A DNA stretch of 35,437 bases from Nephromyces sp. MM_2019 (taxonomy: Eukaryota; Apicomplexa; Aconoidasida; Nephromycida), in NCBI GenBank assembly GCA_015657535.1, contig JADHZB010000913.1:2392-37828 (forward strand), written 5' to 3'. Below are positions 15,707-27,002 of the stretch, piece by piece; positions within the stretch are counted from its first letter, which is position 1; every line of letters begins with the position of its first letter. The position numbers were made by a program, and so were the translations under genes. Below the pieces are notes generated by a model. The model worked only from the letters and a program-made list of their open reading frames with translations. It ran no database searches and was not told the DNA's origin.

Positions 15707-17269
15707 TCAGGGCATTTTCCATCTAATATCGGCCCACCCATTGCTATGCAGCGCATTCAACCCGTTAATATCTTCTCCCTGTTGTATCAGCATTTCATTC
15801 ATCGCTTCCATAACAGGTCGTAGCTCTTTAAGGGTGTAACCTGATAACTCAATCATGTTGCTATTCCATAGATGACTCATCGGTGTGCCCGGGTTAAAGA
15901 TTCTTCGCATTAAAGCAACCGCTGCAGCTGCAGCTTTGCTTGGAGGGGTCACCACCGCCTCATCATGTATCAAAAAGCAGTCAAGTAAGTAAGCAACCAG
16001 CTGATTGTCATCGTTGGACGTAGTAAGATCATATCCTAGTTCAATCAGAAAATAGTGAGCAAACTCTACGCAAAGAGGTGAGTTCAACTTATATTCAACG
16101 ATATCAAGAATCCTATGCTGTAGCATACCAAAGTAGCTGGTGGCACGCCCATTATTTATTGAGCACAGCTCCCTCATTATTCGGCATTGCACCACACACC
16201 CTGCCTGGTAAGAACCATTCGCTTTCTCAAACATAACGGCGGTAGAAAGCAAGGCCAGGCCGATCAGTTTGACGTTATCCTCATTAGCAACAAAAAATTT
16301 CAAGAGCTCTTCGATAGATCTGTCCAAAAGCGATATTGCAAGTTGTAGAGTCGCCCTCGTGATTGGCGAATCCTCGCTTTTGAAAGTGGATGTATACAGC
16401 ATGGCCTGGTCTATAATTGATCTGCGAAAGCGCAGAATACTTTTGCTTAACGGTTTTAAAAGGTGATAGCTAGCTTCACGAGCTCGTTCGAAAGCATACA
16501 GATGGTCTCGCTCTGTGCATATACCGTGGGAGTTCAGTATATACGAAGAAAAGCTGGAGACCTTGTCACATGCTTCCATGAAGAGATTATAGTTCGTAAA
16601 CTCATCTTCGGTACATGAGGAAGCATCAAGAATTGGGGATGGTTCATATATGTCATTCTCCTTGCAGCCCGCCGCACAAACAAGTTTCTCATCGCCAGTT
16701 AAAGAGGCAACTACATTGCATGTAGTTACCTCTTTGCTGCTGACGTTCAAATTGATAAGACATACGCCCGTGTTCGGCAAGGGTACTGCAGCAGTTGCGG
16801 GAGGGCTAGCAGACAAGGAAGATCTGGGTGGTTTCAGCCCATTATCACCTAATCTATTAGAGCCCTCTCCCCCCTCCTGGTGGATCTCGTTTACTTGAGA
16901 TGCCGGAACACTAGCAACTGTGTGAAGAACTGGCTCAACAGGACTCCTCGCATTAGTAGACCTCAGGGCTGGTTCTAAAGAAATCTGCAGCACCCCTTGG
17001 GCAACAATGGCACCATCAGATTGTTGGAAATGGTAACGTTGGGAGATGCTTAAATCGTTTCTTCCTGTATCTGCTCGCTTCGCGGCACCGCATGCTGGCG
17101 CTCCCTTATCATCTAATCCTAGTGATGGAGGAGCAAAAGACGCAAGTGTAGGATTCGTTGTATTTCCCTTTGCAACATTCAGGTGAATCATTTCCGCGGG
17201 CCGTATATTGGTGGGGGCCCCCAAGAAGCTGCGGGTGATGCTATGGTTACTGCGGTCTCTCAATGCCAT
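15707..17269 (-). CDS. Divergent mitotic (A/B-type) cyclin, single exon
   Basis: This is a 520-residue protein with a disordered N-terminal half and a two-fold cyclin box. The N-box spans about 275-405 (LQLAISLLDR, then VKLIGLALLSTAV, then HRILDIVEYKLNSP). The C-box spans about 406-495 (LVAYLLDCFLIHDEAV, TPPSKAAAAAVAL, and W468 followed by ELSGYTLKELRPVM). Degradation signals are visible: a D-box R13-S-F-L16 with N21, and a KEN motif at 203-205, both typical of APC/C substrates. S/T-P sites occur at 109, 155 and 211. Two residues that contact the CDK in nearly all mitotic cyclins are changed: the Lys of the IAxKYEE helix is M346 and the Glu of the next helix is Q384. The MRAIL patch is also degenerate (RRSII). 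It should partner a cyclin-dependent kinase, possibly by an altered interface, but the partner is not in the window. Confidence 0.85.
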   Translation of the reverse strand: MALRDRSNHSITRSFLGAPTNIRPAEMIHLNVAKGNTTNPTLASFAPPSLGLDDKGAPACGAAKRADTGRNDLSISQRYHFQQSDGAIVAQGVLQISLEPALRSTNARSPVEPVLHTVASVPASQVNEIHQEGGEGSNRLGDNGLKPPRSSLSASPPATAAVPLPNTGVCLINLNVSSKEVTTCNVVASLTGDEKLVCAAGCKENDIYEPSPILDASSCTEDEFTNYNLFMEACDKVSSFSSYILNSHGICTERDHLYAFERAREASYHLLKPLSKSILRFRRSIIDQAMLYTSTFKSEDSPITRATLQLAISLLDRSIEELLKFFVANEDNVKLIGLALLSTAVMFEKANGSYQAGCVVQCRIMRELCSINNGRATSYFGMLQHRILDIVEYKLNSPLCVEFAHYFLIELGYDLTTSNDDNQLVAYLLDCFLIHDEAVVTPPSKAAAAAVALMRRIFNPGTPMSHLWNSNMIELSGYTLKELRPVMEAMNEMLIQQGEDINGLNALHSNGWADIRWKMP

Positions 17270-18926
17270 TATATAAAAGAGTCCAGTGTGTGAGCAAATG
17301 GAAGAGGCGTATTGTAAGCGTTAAAAACAAGAACCCCCCCCGCTGTCGTCCAGATTCATTTAAAGAGCATTTGAGAAATTTTTATCTCTTAACTCCAAAA
17401 ATGTGCCCGCTGGTAGTCCTACATTCTACGCGTGGATCTCATCATTCATATCACTGTCCGGTAGAAAGATATATTATAGTGGTGTATTCACATGATAAAT
17501 AACATATCCCTAGGCACGATAATGATGACGCAATCTATCCCGCGTCGCCCATTAATTATATATATCTATGCATAAAGTAAAGAGACAGTGATGAAGCCAA
17601 ATTGACAGAGAGATTGACTTATTCCAAAGAACAAAGAGAAAGAAGACGAAAAGGAAAAAGATGGATGCATAATCAATTTAAACTAGAGCGCCATTAAGAC
17701 TAGCAAAACGTAAAAACAAGTGAGAAATAAATATGGATAAACAGTGAAGAGAAGGTAAGTTAAAATCATAGGGGCGTAATACCTCTTACGCCAAACCATG
17801 TTTCCATTATTGCTGCATCAACAACGTGAATTAACAAACTGCCAAAATCAATTTTATCGATTTTTTTGTGTACATCTAAGCTCAAATAATGAGGCTATAG
17901 CATGTTGCTAACAGAGGGAAAAAATATTTACTTTCTTATACCACTTAAGCTCAGAAATCTGTGCCCAGGCCAAAATAATAAACGCAAGAACAAGTGCGGA
18001 AACGGCACCAAAAACAAAGAACTTCACCACTCAAACCTGAGCTAAGAACCTTACTCTACAGGACGTATAGAATCACCTATAATCAAAGATTCCAAGGAAT
18101 ATGCAAAGAATTAAGAGAACCTTCACATGCGTTAAACAGATTGAAATGACAAGACACTTGGATTATCTGGCCTTTACGAATAATCGCTCAGGTACATACA
18201 GATGCAATTTTTCGACTAATCTTCGACTAAGACTTTATATTTTAATTAAGAAAAATGGAAAAAGTATACGCTGAATTCCTTTATGAACTTGAAAACGCAT
18301 CTCATCCTAATTAATTAGTAGTCAGAACGAGATGGCATGAATATGCCAAAGAGCTCGCAAAATAATTCTATTGTAGCAGAAAAGAGCAACGGTAGCGTAA
18401 AAATGCAAGAAAAACACTTCAAGTTTTCCTATTATAATAGTAAGGGTGTGAAAAGAAGCTAAACCGATCAAATTTCGTTATTTTTCAATCAGTAGCAACC
18501 AACTAACAACCCTTGAGCATCTATAAAGCATTGGAACCATGTAGTGTTCCTGAAACTATCAAGGTTAACACTCAGGAGGAGATATAAACTGCAAATTCAT
18601 CGTTAAAACTGGTTTTTAGGAGTAACTAATAAGAACATGCGTAACCAATGGTTCCATACAAGCCTACGTGTGCGGATTTTCATATGCTGAAAAAAATTTT
18701 GAGCCCTTAACAATAAGCATGTGTAAATTGTATGAATACCAACAATACATGCATCTAGAATCAAATATAACTTAATGAATCAAGGCCATGCTTACCAAGC
18801 GTAATTAAACATAGTTAAAAATTTTCCATAAATAGTCAATCATGCTACAAAAAACTGGGAGCGCTGGGTCATAGATTACGTTATATATAGGAACCGGGGA
18901 CCTTGAAGAAATGGAATTATATCTAA
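17270..18926. other. Upstream region of the cyclin gene, purine-rich on the plus strand
   Basis: No supportable gene. The block at about 17580-17760 is strongly purine-rich on the plus strand, so it is a polypyrimidine tract on the cyclin sense strand; it may be promoter or leader sequence. The short frame at 17263-17502 (plus) overlaps the cyclin start and looks like noise. Confidence 0.55.
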
Positions 18927-19418
18927 CGAGAGCAAAAGTCTACAACAAATACAACAGACATTCAATCAACAGTTAATTTCGCAAGAGGTACCGCTAAGAG
19001 GCAGCAAAAAATTGATAGCGTGCAACAGGTGAGTTATCGACACTGCAAAGAGCAAACTCAGCATATTTTAAAAGAAACAACCGGGTGGAATATCATGGAA
19101 TGTGCACAATTTTTAACGGAGCTTCAATGTGAGTTTTCCGTTTTCAAACTCTCCATGCATTCAATACCTAATGTGTACAAATGTTCCAATAATCACTCTG
19201 CTAAAGACTTCCATTCACCTCCCTTCTTCAGTTTTCTTTCTCATAAATAATACATAACTAGAAATCATTTAAATTATCGTCAGGTATGGCTAGATGAAGC
19301 AATACGCAACATTCAATGGAACAATAACAACAAAAAGGAAGAAACGATACCGAAGGATTTCACAGGACCCTTCACAATTACATCAATACTGAAACAGCAT
19401 CTATCCTACATAAATTGA
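18927..19418 (+). CDS. Candidate two-exon hypothetical protein, start unresolved
   Basis: A frame open from 18927 to a donor CAAT|GTGAGT at 19128 joins in frame (phase 1) to an acceptor GGCTAG at 19293. It then runs from 19294 to a stop at 19416-19418. The joined product has about 108 residues, is Gln/Lys/Thr-rich, and ends with a segment containing KDFTGPFTITSILKQHLSYI. No Met was found at a convincing start, so an upstream exon would be needed; a small ATG frame at about 18911 could supply it. An alternative acceptor at CAG|GTATGG would enter the second exon in another phase. I do not recognise the family. The A-rich plus strand favours Lys/Asn-rich open frames by chance. Confidence 0.3.
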
Positions 19419-19549
19419 GAAATAGAGGCCGTAAAATGAACAGCAAGACCTTCAGTGGAAGAAAAGGTCGTGTAGTTTCTTCGCAAAACTTAACAATTCC
19501 AGAAGGAAAAAAATCTCGCAAGCTGTATTGTCTTATAAGCCCTATCTAG

Positions 19550-19694
19550 AACCATAGCACAGCGTCATGGCATCAACCCCTGTACATCGTGGAAAAAAGC
19601 GGTGGAGCTTCTCAATAAGATAAAAAAACTTAAGTATAACAAGGAGGAAACAAAAGGACATAGGGCCTCAAGAATATTATCTAACGATAAATAG
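19550..19694 (+). CDS. Candidate terminal exon of a hypothetical basic protein
   Basis: After an acceptor-like CCCTATCTAG, a frame of 47 full codons runs to a stop at 19692-19694. It contains TIAQRHGINPCTSWKKAVEL and then a Lys-rich tail. The composition looks protein-like with a predicted amphipathic helix (WKKAVELLNKIKKL), but no upstream exon with a matching phase was found and no family is recognised. It could be chance. Confidence 0.15.
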
Positions 19695-22600
19695 ATCAAA
19701 CAAAACAAGTGCGACACGAGTAGACAACACGGGTGAACATGAAACAGGGAGACATATCAGCTGGAACCACATATCACTAAGCACAGAGCAGAACACATGA
19801 ACCACTGAACAAAGCTGCTAGCGAGAAAATGGAAGAGAGAAAGGTAGACAACCACGAGCTCAAAATCCGTAGTTCACATCAATAATGCCTAAGAGGGGGT
19901 ATAAGTACCTTTTATTACTTTGAAGATAAGCATATCTCACTATTTTATTCTTTGTAACTGAACAATTCAAAGTTCCTAACGTCTTACTATGGCAGTCATT
20001 GAAATGTTACCCGCAAAAACTTACTTCGGTGCTTCCTTTTTATATGCATAGGATGTTCACAACCAACTACTTTGGTAATGCTAGGAACCCAATGCTAGCG
20101 CATCTACTTACAGAATATTAAACACACCGTCACTTATACAGCAAATACGCCGTGAACTACCAGTGCGATATTTCTTGCCCTCAATATGACGGGATACTCA
20201 GGTAGGAGGAAACACTTTGGCAGTATGTACCATGCTTGTGTACGCAACACACACGCAGACTCCACATGTACTAAAGCATGGGTAGCCCCACAAGAAACAG
20301 ATTCATCAAAAAAAGAACGGTAAGGGGAAAGTAATTCAATATGAACGCAAAATATCAGGAAGACGGCGGTGTCTTTGCAACCACTACACACTATCAGCGA
20401 TACTAGAAGAGCAACCAGCTGTCTTTCACTGTGAAGACTTTTGCAAAAGACAATATAAGGCACCGTTGATCTTAACGGATAACTAAACTCCTTTTCCATC
20501 TACTTTACTCCTCATCCACCCTTTAACATAATAAATTCACAATGAAGGGGCTTCTCTGCTAGAAGAGTAAGTCTTCCCTCTATTAAGCAGTGAGGCGCTC
20601 ACCACATGTAGCAAGCATGTGGATGGCTATTTTGCTAAATGAGGCGCAAAGTTGACGTTCAGAGCTCCCGAGCGCCGCCTTCTGCGACGCGTAAAATTCT
20701 TACAATCATTAAAAACTTCAAATCACAGGGAGGATGCAAGCGACGCGTCATAGCCTATACATTGATTTGCTCGTCAGAATGAGCAGTCGTGCTCAGTTAG
20801 GGACAGAGCTACCGCGGTTAAGAGAAAGGTGTGCCTATATATACTGGAAAGGCGCGCATAGGTGCATTCACCTCGTGATGGCAATATTATCTCCTAGTAT
20901 ATCAGCTAGCTCTGCTGCTCGCTTGCTCACTCGCTCTTGGAATTACTCATAGCTGGCTGCGCTGCTATGACCGTGCACAAGAAGTAGATATCTCCGCACT
21001 GCGATAAGCAAGTTTTAAATGTTAAAAGTATATGGAAACTGAGAGTTACTTCAGGCGAAAAGCTGCTCTATAGCATAAGCCTATCAGTGACTTTCAAAAT
21101 ATTGATTTGCCTAGTAGAATCAGCACATGGCCAAGTGCTTAGAGCTCCAATTTCAACTGTCTATGCTGCGACAAGGTGAACGTAAAGATTTGTACCAATG
21201 GTATACATTCACGTTGGTACTTGAGTTTCAGTTTATCATCTAGATTATACTTTTATTTTTATACTTAGTTTGATATTTAAGAAATCCCTGCTTAATTTTC
21301 GTAAATTAAGTTAGCATTACGGCAGACAAAGGAGCCCTTACTACAAGTCCTTTATTTGCTAGTTAAGATGCTTTTTGGACAAATTTCTAGATAAAAAAAC
21401 ATGGGAAAAACTAGTAGACATTTTCAAAGTAGTTGTGGCACAGGCAAGATTATCTTGCAGCAGAACAAAGTCTCACATAAATTTATCATGTCCAATCATC
21501 AAATTTCTATGCGGGCACTGATTGAAGCACTATTTTCTTCGAGCACGCGCCTTGTAGCCCTAGTGCATACTCCATGACACCCTAATGTAGCAAGCAACTC
21601 CGATTTGATGTCAAGTATTTTTACCCTGAAAAAGAAGTCCAGCATGCTTTTGCGTATTTATGCAATCAAGTTCGATTGCACAAATAATATTAACGGTGCA
21701 CTCGAAGTCTCGAAGAACCGCGAAGTAATGTTTCCACCAATAAATACCTCTTCCGTTATTTCAGGCTGACACGGCTCATAAAATACAACTTTTTCGTAGA
21801 AGGAAACCTATTACGTCCGCAGATAGCCATACCTATCCTTTGAACTTTCAGGAAGCTTTATCCAAACGAATTGTTCGATGATGCCAATCACGCACTGTGC
21901 CTCCCACACTCGGTAGGAAAGTACTCACGGAAATCATCTTGAAATCTACCTTAAAAAGGCCTGATTACCAAAAAACTAGTCTTATGCTAACAAATTCTGA
22001 GTAAAGGAATGCCTTCTTGAAAAGTATAAAAAAATTGTTGCACTCCGACTCAGTGCAGTTCGGGACTGGACTGCTTGCCAGATGGTGCGCTTACGATCTG
22101 AACTGTCCCCAACAACTCTCATGACCCAGTTACAAAAATAATCTGGGACGTTCCCACAGGATATTCATAGGTTCCTTACGAATCACTCTGATGGATTATA
22201 CTGTACTCCTTTAAGTAGTACCAGCCCGTTATATCATTGCCTTTCTCCAATCTACTCAGATATAGTTTTTTGTATGCTATAGCATGCCTCTTTACTCGTG
22301 AAGAAGTTTCGTGGTAGACATTTCCTGTTCTCTGGAATGACTTTAGACGTATCCTTTGGCCTTATCTATACCCCAACTAATCGTAAAAGGCACCCTACGC
22401 AGTTACTCTTTATAGGGGTTCAGAGACATTATGTTCTTTATACATGCTTTCAAGCATGAACAATATTTTCCTATTTGCGTACCTGCGATGCAATTTTTTC
22501 CAAGCTTACAGCTGCCCTGCCTTGAACAATTATATTTGTCGCGTATATTGTGCATGACAGTATACCTTGCGTACCTCAATTCGGGAAAAATTATATTCCT

Positions 22601-23912
22601 AAGTTAAAATAAATCAAGCGTCTCTCTAGCGTATCTGTGAACTCGGTAACGCACAGAATGACGTATTTGCCTTAAAATTTGGCTCCCTTAGATGCGATTA
22701 CTAGCCATACCTTGTCCACATAAGTTCAAATGATTATGTTCTCCCGGCGCGTATTTTATGCAGCCGCTCTATACCAATGATGCATATAAAAATAAGGCAG
22801 CTGCACAATAGTTAGAAAATGCCATTCCCCAACGGATCGAGCATCCAAAACCCTAATACTAATACTTTTCAAAGCCTGATACTAAATACCACTAAAAGAT
22901 ACGAATACCATAAAAAGGATGATTTTTGATACTTTTCGATAAAAAAAAGTCTTTTTATATCAGCCAAGATAGTTTGGAGCAAGCTCACCATGCTAGTTAA
23001 ACACATTAAGACACGCTTATAAGTTTGCTGCTGACACTACAGCAATGTAATCGACTGGGTTGGTAGAAGTTTTATATTAGTAGGGATTTCTCTAGCGAAC
23101 ATAGAAGCTGGTAGGTGGAAGGTTGAAGGGACATAGCTAGCAATACCGCAATCATGCTCGTATGTTTTTAAATAGAAAAAAAGCATAAAGCTAACTATTT
23201 CCCGGTGGGAAAAAGGAAAACTGGCAATGAACACGCAGCCATCATTTTCTAAGAGCAATAGCCCATTTTCAACTTTAAAAAGCACGATTTCTGCGCACTA
23301 AGCAGACAATTACTAGTCAGTAGTAGCCTCCTTATTCGTGAGATAGAATATGTGTTTCGTAAAATTTACAATTGAGTTTCATTCGCGATGGAGCCTGTAT
23401 CCTTAAAGTCAAATTGAAAGAGCTTTGATCTAAAAGATTTGCCTGTGGGCATTAAAGCAAAGTAAGGAGACTGCTGTTTTTTTAAAGTGGGAAAACAATG
23501 CATTGCATATATTATGATTTATCGATAAAAAAAATTGTTGAAGCGGATAATAATCCTGTCTATGACGTAGCCGAGGCGAAATATATCCGTCTCTAGAGTA
23601 CTTATAGGCACGGCTCTATTGCTTCAGCCTTTTATTAACCCAAATTTTAGCTCCTTGTGCGCACCCCGATTCTATAGCTGAAACAGTGGTCCACCCACAT
23701 TAAACACTGGTGGTTTCCGCTTAGTAAGCTAATGCTTAACATATATATTACCATACTTTTTATCGCGCATTATTCCCTGAAAATTCAATTTATATGACAA
23801 GTTTCCCCTTTTAAACCGCCTAAACTTTTCATCCCACTAACTCCTGGCTCTCAAAGCGCGCCCTTGCTATCTTTTCCTCTAGAAAACACCCCTTAACCAT
23901 TTTCAATGTTCT
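19695..23912. other. 4.2-kb stretch without a confident gene
   Basis: I found no splice-supported gene. The longest frame, 121 codons on the minus strand at 20134-20499, is rich in Cys, Leu and Val but shows no motif, and about one or two frames this long are expected by chance in a window of this size and composition. Small inverted repeats occur (7-bp arms at 22443-22458 and a CCACATG/CATGTGG pair near 20602-20622); they are not unusual at this size. Confidence 0.5.
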
Positions 23913-24227
23913 CTAATCGAGCATTTGGCGTTTTTCTCCTTCAGTAACGAAAGAAAATACACCTCCGGGCAGGGAAGGGTCATATGGCATATTGAATGTC
24001 ACCTCGTATTCTGTACCCGGTTCTAGCCCAAAAAACCTGAAGTATATGTTAGTGTCGTCTATAAATCTTTTTTTTAAAATGTGCTTTCCCTTAGACTGAA
24101 GCTTCGGTTTAGCAGTGGCTGTCAGCGTGGTTGCTTTTCCTCTGGCCTGCACAACCAGGCGTGCATCAAACTTGCCAACCTCAGCGAGGATGGGTTGCAT
24201 CGTTACCTTAGAGTTCTTCCCCCCCAT
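23913..24227 (-). CDS. Small conserved-looking protein, possibly the C-terminal part of a frame-broken mitochondrial protein
   Basis: The minus-strand frame gives 104 residues starting MGGKNSK and ending QMLD. The second half contains YFRFFGLEPGTEYEVTF and later GGVFSFVTEG, which reads like a beta-sandwich of fibronectin-III or Ig type. If translation starts here, Gly2 with Ser6 fits an N-myristoylation site after Met removal. A second reading is stronger: the region just upstream in another frame (24373-24228) encodes an Arg/Ser-rich presequence, and the two frames would fuse if the run of seven G at the junction were one base longer. The family is not recognised. Coding status is likely; start and frame are uncertain. 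Confidence 0.55.
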   Translation of the reverse strand: MGGKNSKVTMQPILAEVGKFDARLVVQARGKATTLTATAKPKLQSKGKHILKKRFIDDTNIYFRFFGLEPGTEYEVTFNMPYDPSLPGGVFSFVTEGEKRQMLD

Positions 24228-24373
24228 AGCTCAAAAACAGATTGCTGAATATACAAATGAGTAGCCTTTCTCGATAAGTGGCGCTGAACAGCGCAATCAA
24301 AATTCGGCACGCGTCTCGTGCGAGCTGAAGAGAATCCTCTATAGATTTGACTTAAAGCTGAAAACGTAGCCAT
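24204..24373 (-). pseudogene. Out-of-frame upstream segment resembling a mitochondrial presequence
   Basis: From ATG at 24373 the frame reads MATFSALSQIYRGFSSARTR and continues Arg-rich, with almost no acidic residues, through LSRKA to FELWGG, then stops soon after the G run at about 24220-24226. The sequence has the features of a mitochondrial targeting peptide: Arg, Ser, Ala and hydrophobic residues able to form an amphipathic helix. One extra G would carry it straight into the downstream 104-residue frame, giving a protein of about 150 residues. The break may be a homopolymer sequencing error, a real frameshift, or coincidence. Confidence 0.4.
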
Positions 24374-27002
24374 AGTAATTATCACATGTTAGGCTAGCTC
24401 AGTGGAGGCATGTAATCAATAGAGTGAGCGTGGGTGTGCATTTTGAGTTTATCAGATTAACATAAGGTCCGCATGGGAGTATATAACATTTCCGCTCTAG
24501 TAATTACTCAAACTAGATTACCATGGCTCGAGATCCTTTACTATGTGGATGAGTAGTCGACGCCCCCGCTCACTACGGTGTCCAGTAAAACCCGAGCTCA
24601 CAGCATGATGACAACGATAGGGCGAAAAAAGCAAGTTCACTTGCTATAGAAAATCTATTTAGCTTAGCACAGCACTACAACAATGGGTCTTGCTAAGTTA
24701 AGGAAAAATTCTGAATTTCCTATCCGCGTGTTGGTACGTACCGCAATCTATCTTTAAGCGCTGTATGCTAGCAGCAAGGGATGTTACCAAGGCGCTTTAG
24801 CACCGTGGCTTGAACTATGCTAGTGCGATAAGGCACATATCAACGCAGCTTAACGTTAGATATGAGCAAGCTCAATCAAGCGACGTAAATATCTCCAATG
24901 AGGTACACGTCCATTTTTTTACATACTTGAGGAAAATAGCAAGCAGTGTTACTACAATCGGGATAGTTGGCGTATCTAGAAGAGTGTAGGAAGTCGAAGC
25001 CAAGCAAAATTGCTATCCTGGCTAAAGCGTAGTGTAACCTAGGAAGCACCGTGCAGTGATCTAGTCAGGATGTCAATATATTATATATGCGCTGCCAAGT
25101 ATACTCCAAAATAGCACACGTATTGAGATTATATTTTTCCTGTGAATGTATATAAAGCGTTCAATAGAAAGTTTAAAGAGAGACTATACTGATACTATTT
25201 CTATCCATTCAATTAGTAATGAGCATACAGGTGTCACTTGTATTATTGTCTCTTTGGTTTTGCACCGACACTGTCTGCATAGTAGTCATCGTTACCGAGA
25301 CCACTCTATCGAGATGATAGATGCATACATTCATGGCTACATTCTTGAAATCTATCAAGGCTCTTCAAGAAGCATAAGCCCATATCGTAGAACGAGGTAC
25401 TACTCTTGAGGCTTTTTTATTATCTTTTTTTCAACGAAATAGGATAGTTAATAACAGGAAATCACATAATTTGCTATTTTCAAAAATAGATTGAGGGAGA
25501 GATGCACATCAGCTACAATGTATAGAAGACTTATATTGCTTTGAAGTTACCTCCTTCAATTTAATAAGTTCATAATCTAGCTTGCCGTGCACTGGGCGTA
25601 TCAGGTGCCCCAAAGTTTTCAACTTCTACGCAATATAATAAATAGGAAATTTACAGCCTGCAGCATTCTTAAAAATGAAACAGGCATTTCAGGTAACTTC
25701 TTAACTCGTTTTTCCCTAGGAAATTCATGGTGCAACTCTTAGCTTACTCGGAACTTTGCTAAGAAAATTGTTTTACTTGCTGAATTAGCACCCTTCGACA
25801 GGCTCACCTAGTACTCAAGAACTCTAAGCGCTTTCCCAAGATTGCTTGAGGGAACTTCAAAAAGCGTTTGAAACCTCTATCAACAGCAATGTTAAAGAAC
25901 TGATCACAAAGCGATAGCTGCTGCAGCCAGGAAGATAAGTACGTAGATTGTGCAGAAATACTGGTTCAAGGTAACATGTAATAGCCTAACTCATCCCATA
26001 TGCATTAAATTCAGGTGTATGAATGTTTCAATTTTTTTTGCATTCCCGAAATAGTAGGAGAAAATGCTATATCCTAATTACACACGAAATTTTCGACTGT
26101 AATGAGAGGTGTAATTCACTCTATAGGCTCTGCGGAGCATTCAAGACTTGTTTATGAACTTGTGTTGTATATCGTACATGCAAATTTACGCAAAATTGCC
26201 ACCTTCATCACCTCATGAAGGCTCCACCAACATGCTTTTTTTTCTATAAGCTGAGGGACCTAGCTACTCAAGCGAATGCCTTCTTTGGCACCAGGACCGC
26301 GCTAAAAGGCGCCCTAAGGGATTTTATAGGGCTAGTTTTCCACTGGGTTCTACCAGTTAGCACAAGAAGTCTGATGCAAAAAAATAGGCAAAGTTAAGAA
26401 AAGTTCTATATGAACACCACAGAGACTTAAGTAATCACCGTGGAAAGTTGTTGTTAGATGACTGAAGCTTGATCAGTAAGCGTGGTTACAGTAATTGCAT
26501 ACTCCGCTAGGCGGCGCTACATCCTACTAAAGCTGTACTGGTAACCGGTGTGCAAGCGTAGTTCCCAACCTTTAATTAGCCTACCTGACGGCGCGCGCGA
26601 TCTCTCTTCGTTGTAGTCCGCCGGTTTTCCATACTTGCAGCTAACTTTGTTCCCTCCAATAATACTTCAGTTCATGCTACGCTCTGCACGCCTGAGTCAA
26701 TGTTATAGGATGAATGACTTTATGCACATGCTGAATATTTTGCACCAAACCCTGCACAATAGTTCCTGTTTTAATATGATTCAATTGGAAATGTTTTCCA
26801 CATATTCTATAAGCAGTGCCTAATTATTTTTACTATTGTTTTTAGTGTAGCATAACTAGCTAGAAATTGTTTCATGCGGAAATTTCTGCATAGGGCTGAA
26901 GTTTTTTAAGTTTTCCACTTCCAATATATCCGGAATATACACATTCAACTCGGAATACCTGCGCCATATTCCCATTGTAAAAGTTGCAAAAGCAATAACA
27001 AA
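24374..27002. other. 2.6-kb divergent intergenic stretch
   Basis: The neighbours diverge from here (minus-strand small protein to the left, plus-strand secreted protein to the right), so both promoters should lie in this interval. No gene is supported. Frames of 60-87 codons at 25146-25409, 26215-26397 and 26635-26823 (all plus) lack motifs. A TAGCTCAGTGG at about 24396 resembles a tRNA D-arm but is not followed by a cloverleaf. Confidence 0.55.

Noticed and set aside
20134..20499. 121-codon minus-strand frame
   Set aside because: One or two stop-free runs of this length are expected by chance in 35 kb at this composition; no motif, no splice context, no neighbour support.
22443..22458. Inverted repeat CATGCTT-TC-AAGCATG
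   Set aside because: Seven-base arms are common by chance and nothing nearby suggests a role.
24390..24470. TAGCTCAGTGG motif resembling a tRNA D-arm
   Set aside because: No anticodon arm or T-arm follows at the right distance.
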